Assembly: GCA_021157555.1 (NCBI GenBank)
Contig: JAGGWL010000026.1
Location: 1 to 9,429 of the forward strand
Direction of reading: 5' to 3'
Length of the DNA: 9,429 nt
Origin: Deltaproteobacteria bacterium
GTDB taxonomy: Bacteria > Desulfobacterota > Desulfobacteria > Desulfobacterales > BuS5
The notes under the pieces were generated by a model, which saw only the letters and a list, made by a program, of their open reading frames with translations, made no database searches and was not told where the DNA came from. Positions 7,103 to 9,429 of this stretch are shown in pieces. The stretch's first letter is position 1. The number at the start of each line of letters is the position of its first letter. The translations under genes and the position numbers were made by a program.

Positions 7103-7324
7103 CTGATTATAACGGATTTTGGGGAGCTTGTTTTTCAGCATTTAAAAAAACAAAACCTTTATCCTATAAAGCTTTTCTGTGACATACCAAGAAACATGCA
7201 TTCTGCTTTTTGAAGTAAATATGATGGATTCCAGAAACAAACAGTGCTGAATATAGCAGAGTTGCTGACATATAATATAATAATTTCAGCAAGTTATCAT
7301 CTCCCCAAAATCCGTTATAATCAG
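7103..7324. mobile_element. MITE-like element: 222 bases with perfect 24-base terminal inverted repeats
   Basis: The arm 7103-7126 is the exact reverse complement of 7301-7324, all 24 positions; its inner 20 bases are TTATAACGGATTTTGGGGAG. The 174 bases between carry no credible gene. Size, AT-rich interior and perfect long termini fit a miniature inverted-repeat transposable element mobilised in trans. It begins three bases after the stop of the iron-sulfur protein gene and ends 96 bases before the ligase start. No clear target-site duplication flanks it (AGTTTT on the left, TATTTA on the right); a TA or TTATAA duplication hidden inside the palindromic TTATAA of the arms is possible. Alternatively, it is a long foldback that works only as RNA in the operon message. 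I cannot assign an IS family. Confidence 0.58.
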
Positions 7325-7327
7325 TAT

Positions 7328-8497
7328 TTATTTTGCAAGCAAAGCCTTTACCATACTTTTTGCCAAAAATTTAAAACTTGATTTAAGAGTCCCTCCCAAT
7401 CCATGTTTTTGTACAGCTTTTTCATATCCAATTTCAACATAATCTTTAAAAAATATATTTCGTTTGTCAATTCCATAGTTTTGTGCTGTATGTTCCTTGA
7501 ATACATATTCAGCATACTTCCATTCAATTGGATGCAGCGTTACTCTTTTTTTATCTAATTTTTCGATAAACCTTTTCCCTTTTTCAGTATTTATTAAGAT
7601 GAGGGATAGTCCCTTTTCATCATTAATTTTCGGATTATAACGTCTATAACCCCAAAAATCTGCCAAAGTAAAATCTGCATGATGTTGGTGCGCGGAATAA
7701 TTACAGCTATAACATGAAGTACGAAGTGTATAATTATTTAAAAAACCATTCAAATAAGGCTCAACACTATGAATTTTTTTATAATTAGATCCATTTTTAA
7801 AAGAGCAGAAAAGCATATATTGAGACCATCCCAATAATTTAGGTCTAAAATCAACATTAGTGATTTTACTTTTTTCCCTCTTTTCTAAATAGGACAAATG
7901 GTCGTTTAATATTTTCATTGAAGGCACACCATGACAAATAAAATCACAGGTCAGTAAACTCTCATTACCTTTTTGCAAATAAAATCTAAGCCCTGAAACC
8001 TGGCATGGTGTTCCAACAAACAATACGAATCTTCCGTCTTTAAGAAACTTTTTTATTCGCTGAAAACTATTTCCTATATAACTCTGAACATATTTTGATT
8101 TTCTCAAAGCAGCCCAGTTTACATCCTCCGAAGATTGGTGCATTACCTTATGTTGTTTATAATTATGCGCTGAACCAAAAATAACGCCATTGTTTTCAAG
8201 GACAATTTCGGCTAAGGCACTAAAGGCACCTCCTGAAGAACTAAGTTTTCGTATTTGATCATCATTGTGCCACCCATAGTATGCTATTTGTATTAAATCT
8301 CCATCTACGACTCCATCGTTACACTCAGGGCAAACTAAAATACACTGTTGACATTCTATACATATATCAAAATCAACATTAGGATAAAAAAACCCTTCTT
8401 CGTTTTCGAGCATTTGGATGGCTCCTTGCTTACAAACATTCATGCATGCACAACAACCCGTACAAAGCGATCCAAGTGATAATATTTTTAAGTCCAT
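7328..8497 (-). CDS. Iron-sulfur protein, coenzyme F420 hydrogenase/dehydrogenase beta subunit family, 389 aa
   Basis: The N-terminus carries two 4Fe-4S ferredoxin motifs: C12-x2-C15-x2-C18-x3-C22 and C46-x2-C49-x2-C52-x3-C56-P. The rest matches the FrhB/FdhB-like flavin domain: KLSSSGGAFSALAE (84-97), FVGTPCQVSGLR (160-171), CDFICHGVPS (184-193), then a third Cys pair C262-x2-C265 and ADFTLADFWGYRR (274-286), equal to the usual GDfWG block. Family members reduce or oxidise F420 or related carriers using FAD and Fe-S clusters. Homologues without any F420 enzyme nearby are common in bacterial capsule and exopolysaccharide loci, often near polysaccharide pyruvyl transferases, with unproven roles. 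This copy is of that kind by context. It is cytoplasmic, with no membrane helix. ATG 8497 lies seven bases after the flippase stop with no strong ribosome site, suggesting translational coupling. The family is secure; the substrate is unknown. Confidence 0.88.
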   Translation of the reverse strand: MDLKILSLGSLCTGCCACMNVCKQGAIQMLENEEGFFYPNVDFDICIECQQCILVCPECNDGVVDGDLIQIAYYGWHNDDQIRKLSSSGGAFSALAEIVLENNGVIFGSAHNYKQHKVMHQSSEDVNWAALRKSKYVQSYIGNSFQRIKKFLKDGRFVLFVGTPCQVSGLRFYLQKGNESLLTCDFICHGVPSMKILNDHLSYLEKREKSKITNVDFRPKLLGWSQYMLFCSFKNGSNYKKIHSVEPYLNGFLNNYTLRTSCYSCNYSAHQHHADFTLADFWGYRRYNPKINDEKGLSLILINTEKGKRFIEKLDKKRVTLHPIEWKYAEYVFKEHTAQNYGIDKRNIFFKDYVEIGYEKAVQKHGLGGTLKSSFKFLAKSMVKALLAK

Positions 8498-8504
8498 TAA
8501 ATTA

Positions 8505-9419
8505 CTATAAATAAGCGCTCTTTCTTGTTTTGAATTTATAAATTAAAAACATAGAACTAATAGCAGACATGAAAAAGAAAGATAAAACCTGGCCCCATGC
8601 TGCCCCGAAAAACCCATATTTAGATATCAACACTTTAAACATCACAACACAGATGACCGTACCAGTAATCTTATTTAAAAGTGTAACTCTGGAATAACCA
8701 TAGGCGATTATTATTGAAGACATTGAAAAATAGATACATGTAGTTATATTTTTTAATGCTAAAATTCTGGCAAATTGTGATGCTTCTGTAAATCTGTCAA
8801 ATGTCAATATTTTTATTACTAAAGGAGCAAAAGCAATAAATGCGATTATCGGTATTGCATTTAATAAATTAATACCCCCAACAATTTTTATTATTTTTTT
8901 TTTGTTATTAGCAGCTACTGCCTGAAAAATATCCGGTTGAAAGGTCTGTGATATTGCAATATGAAAAAGAGCTAAATAACCAGTAATTCCGAAAGCAACA
9001 TTATATAATCCTAAATTATAATTATCATTTATTTGTTCCAACATAGCTCTATCTATTCCCATAAAAAAATAATTCATTGATGCGGCTATAATTAACGGCC
9101 AACAAAATAGCAGAGCATCTTTTAAAATTGCTTTATCTATCTCTATCTTTTTTACCAATTTAAAGAAACAATACAATCCTACTATTATGCCAGTCAGCAA
9201 AGAGGATGTTAAGAAGCCTAAAGCGCCTAATTTTAATAAAATAACTAACAAAAAAACTATTATTGAATAAAAGATAGTATTAAACAGATTATATTTAAAA
9301 AAAGCTTTGGCATCTCTTTTCATTTTTAAATCGATCAACTTGAGTTGAAAAAAATTATTAAAAAAAATTGTGGAAAAAGAAAGATAAAACCTGGCCCCAT
9401 GCTGCCCCGAAAAACCCAT
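8505..9419 (-). CDS. Wzx-like polysaccharide flippase, C-terminal part (true 5' end missing)
   Basis: The frame is open to the window edge; ATG 9419 is only the first ATG seen. The reliable part is from about 9372 leftward (some 289 residues). It has about eight hydrophobic segments with features of the polysaccharide-transport branch of the MOP superfamily: FFQLKLIDLKMKRDAKAFFK between helices in mid-protein, GIDRAMLEQINDNYNLGLYN (helix 7-8 region), ISQTFQPDIFQA, and ISKYGFFGAAWGQVLSFFF near the end. Such proteins move lipid-linked glycans across the inner membrane and are usually about 450-500 residues, so roughly the first 40% is missing. The first 15 residues after ATG 9419 come from a 57-base copy of the gene's own 3' region read in another frame, so they are almost certainly not the natural sequence. 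It is the upstream gene of the iron-sulfur protein, with a seven-base gap. The family call is good; the 5' boundary is unknown. Confidence 0.8.
   Translation of the reverse strand: MGFSGQHGARFYLSFSTIFFNNFFQLKLIDLKMKRDAKAFFKYNLFNTIFYSIIVFLLVILLKLGALGFLTSSLLTGIIVGLYCFFKLVKKIEIDKAILKDALLFCWPLIIAASMNYFFMGIDRAMLEQINDNYNLGLYNVAFGITGYLALFHIAISQTFQPDIFQAVAANNKKKIIKIVGGINLLNAIPIIAFIAFAPLVIKILTFDRFTEASQFARILALKNITTCIYFSMSSIIIAYGYSRVTLLNKITGTVICVVMFKVLISKYGFFGAAWGQVLSFFFMSAISSMFLIYKFKTRKSAYL
8571..8627. repeat. 57-base exact direct repeat, copy 1 (inside flippase 3' region)
   Basis: Bases 8571-8627 are identical to 9373-9429. In this copy the - strand reads in frame as ISKYGFFGAAWGQVLSFFF, a plausible transmembrane end segment, so this is the native location. 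Identity stops exactly at 8570/9372 on the left; the right end runs off the window in the other copy. Confidence 0.9.
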
Positions 9420-9429
9420 ATTTAGATAT
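9373..9429. repeat. 57-base exact direct repeat, copy 2 (at window edge, out of frame)
   Basis: Identical to 8571-8627, 802 bases away, so shifted by one reading-frame position. In the frame of copy 1 it would run SFFFHNFF and stop; in the flippase frame it encodes MGFSGQHGARFYLSF, which does not look like a flippase helix. The junction at 9372/9373 lies beside long A/T runs. It is an assembly overlap or a real local duplication. Confidence 0.9.

Larger units (their letters stand above)
7007..7327. other. Intergenic region holding MITE-like element and ligase leader
   Basis: This 321-base gap in an otherwise tight polysaccharide operon contains the 222-base inverted-repeat element at 7103-7324 and, nearer the ligase start, a hairpin at 7033-7067. 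Between them is a short - strand frame, 7044-7106, reading NFNYVDVPEFDGFKENEI and ending in TAA, which could be the tail of a lost gene but is too short to be sure. No confident promoter was seen. Confidence 0.5.

Noticed and set aside
7160..7330. Open - strand frame inside the MITE-like element, reading MSATLLYSALFVSGIHH from an internal ATG
   Set aside because: About 35 residues, no ribosome site, no known family; not enough to call a gene.
1..9429. CRISPR arrays, tRNA or rRNA genes, toxin-antitoxin or known defence genes
   Set aside because: No regularly spaced repeats, tRNA cloverleaf or rRNA-like sequence was noticed, and no gene resembles these families.

Overview
The window looks like chromosomal DNA of a Gram-negative, probably environmental, bacterium. 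This rests on a Wzx-type flippase and an O-antigen-ligase-type protein (surface polysaccharide export and ligation), a periplasm-targeted heparinase-like lyase, and a fungal/plant-type proton P-ATPase of the kind also found in anaerobic and sediment bacteria. I cannot name a genus; Desulfobacterota-like is only a guess. Both ends cut through genes.

Left part (1-2684, + strand): the C-terminal part of an H+-exporting P-type ATPase, a GT4-type glycosyltransferase with its own clear ribosome binding site, a 38-codon relic that reads as the extreme C-terminus of a prolyl-oligopeptidase (S9) peptidase, and a short Hsp20 small heat shock protein with almost no N-terminal arm and a TTG start. These genes do not form an obvious pathway; the relic and the clipped Hsp20 suggest a past deletion or rearrangement around 2100-2320.

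Middle (2685-3265): a non-coding spacer of about 580 bases, unusually rich in palindromes, with one good intrinsic-terminator-like hairpin. It separates the + strand genes from the convergent - strand genes.

Right part (3266-9429, - strand, read right to left): a polysaccharide locus that is generally poorer in G+C than the left part. In order of transcription it holds a truncated Wzx-like flippase, a protein with two 4Fe-4S clusters and a coenzyme F420 hydrogenase/dehydrogenase beta-type domain, a 222-base element bounded by perfect 24-base inverted repeats (MITE-like), an O-antigen ligase/polymerase family membrane protein, and a heparinase II/III-type lyase. A plausible shared role is making, exporting, polymerising or ligating, and trimming an acidic cell-surface polysaccharide. 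The sugar and the reaction of the iron-sulfur protein are unknown.

The most notable structures are the 222-base inverted-repeat element at 7103-7324, a 57-base exact direct repeat at 8571-8627 and 9373-9429 that makes the right edge of the window suspect (assembly artefact or recent rearrangement), and the S9 peptidase relic carrying the catalytic histidine motif. I did not find a convincing new defence or mobile gene system.
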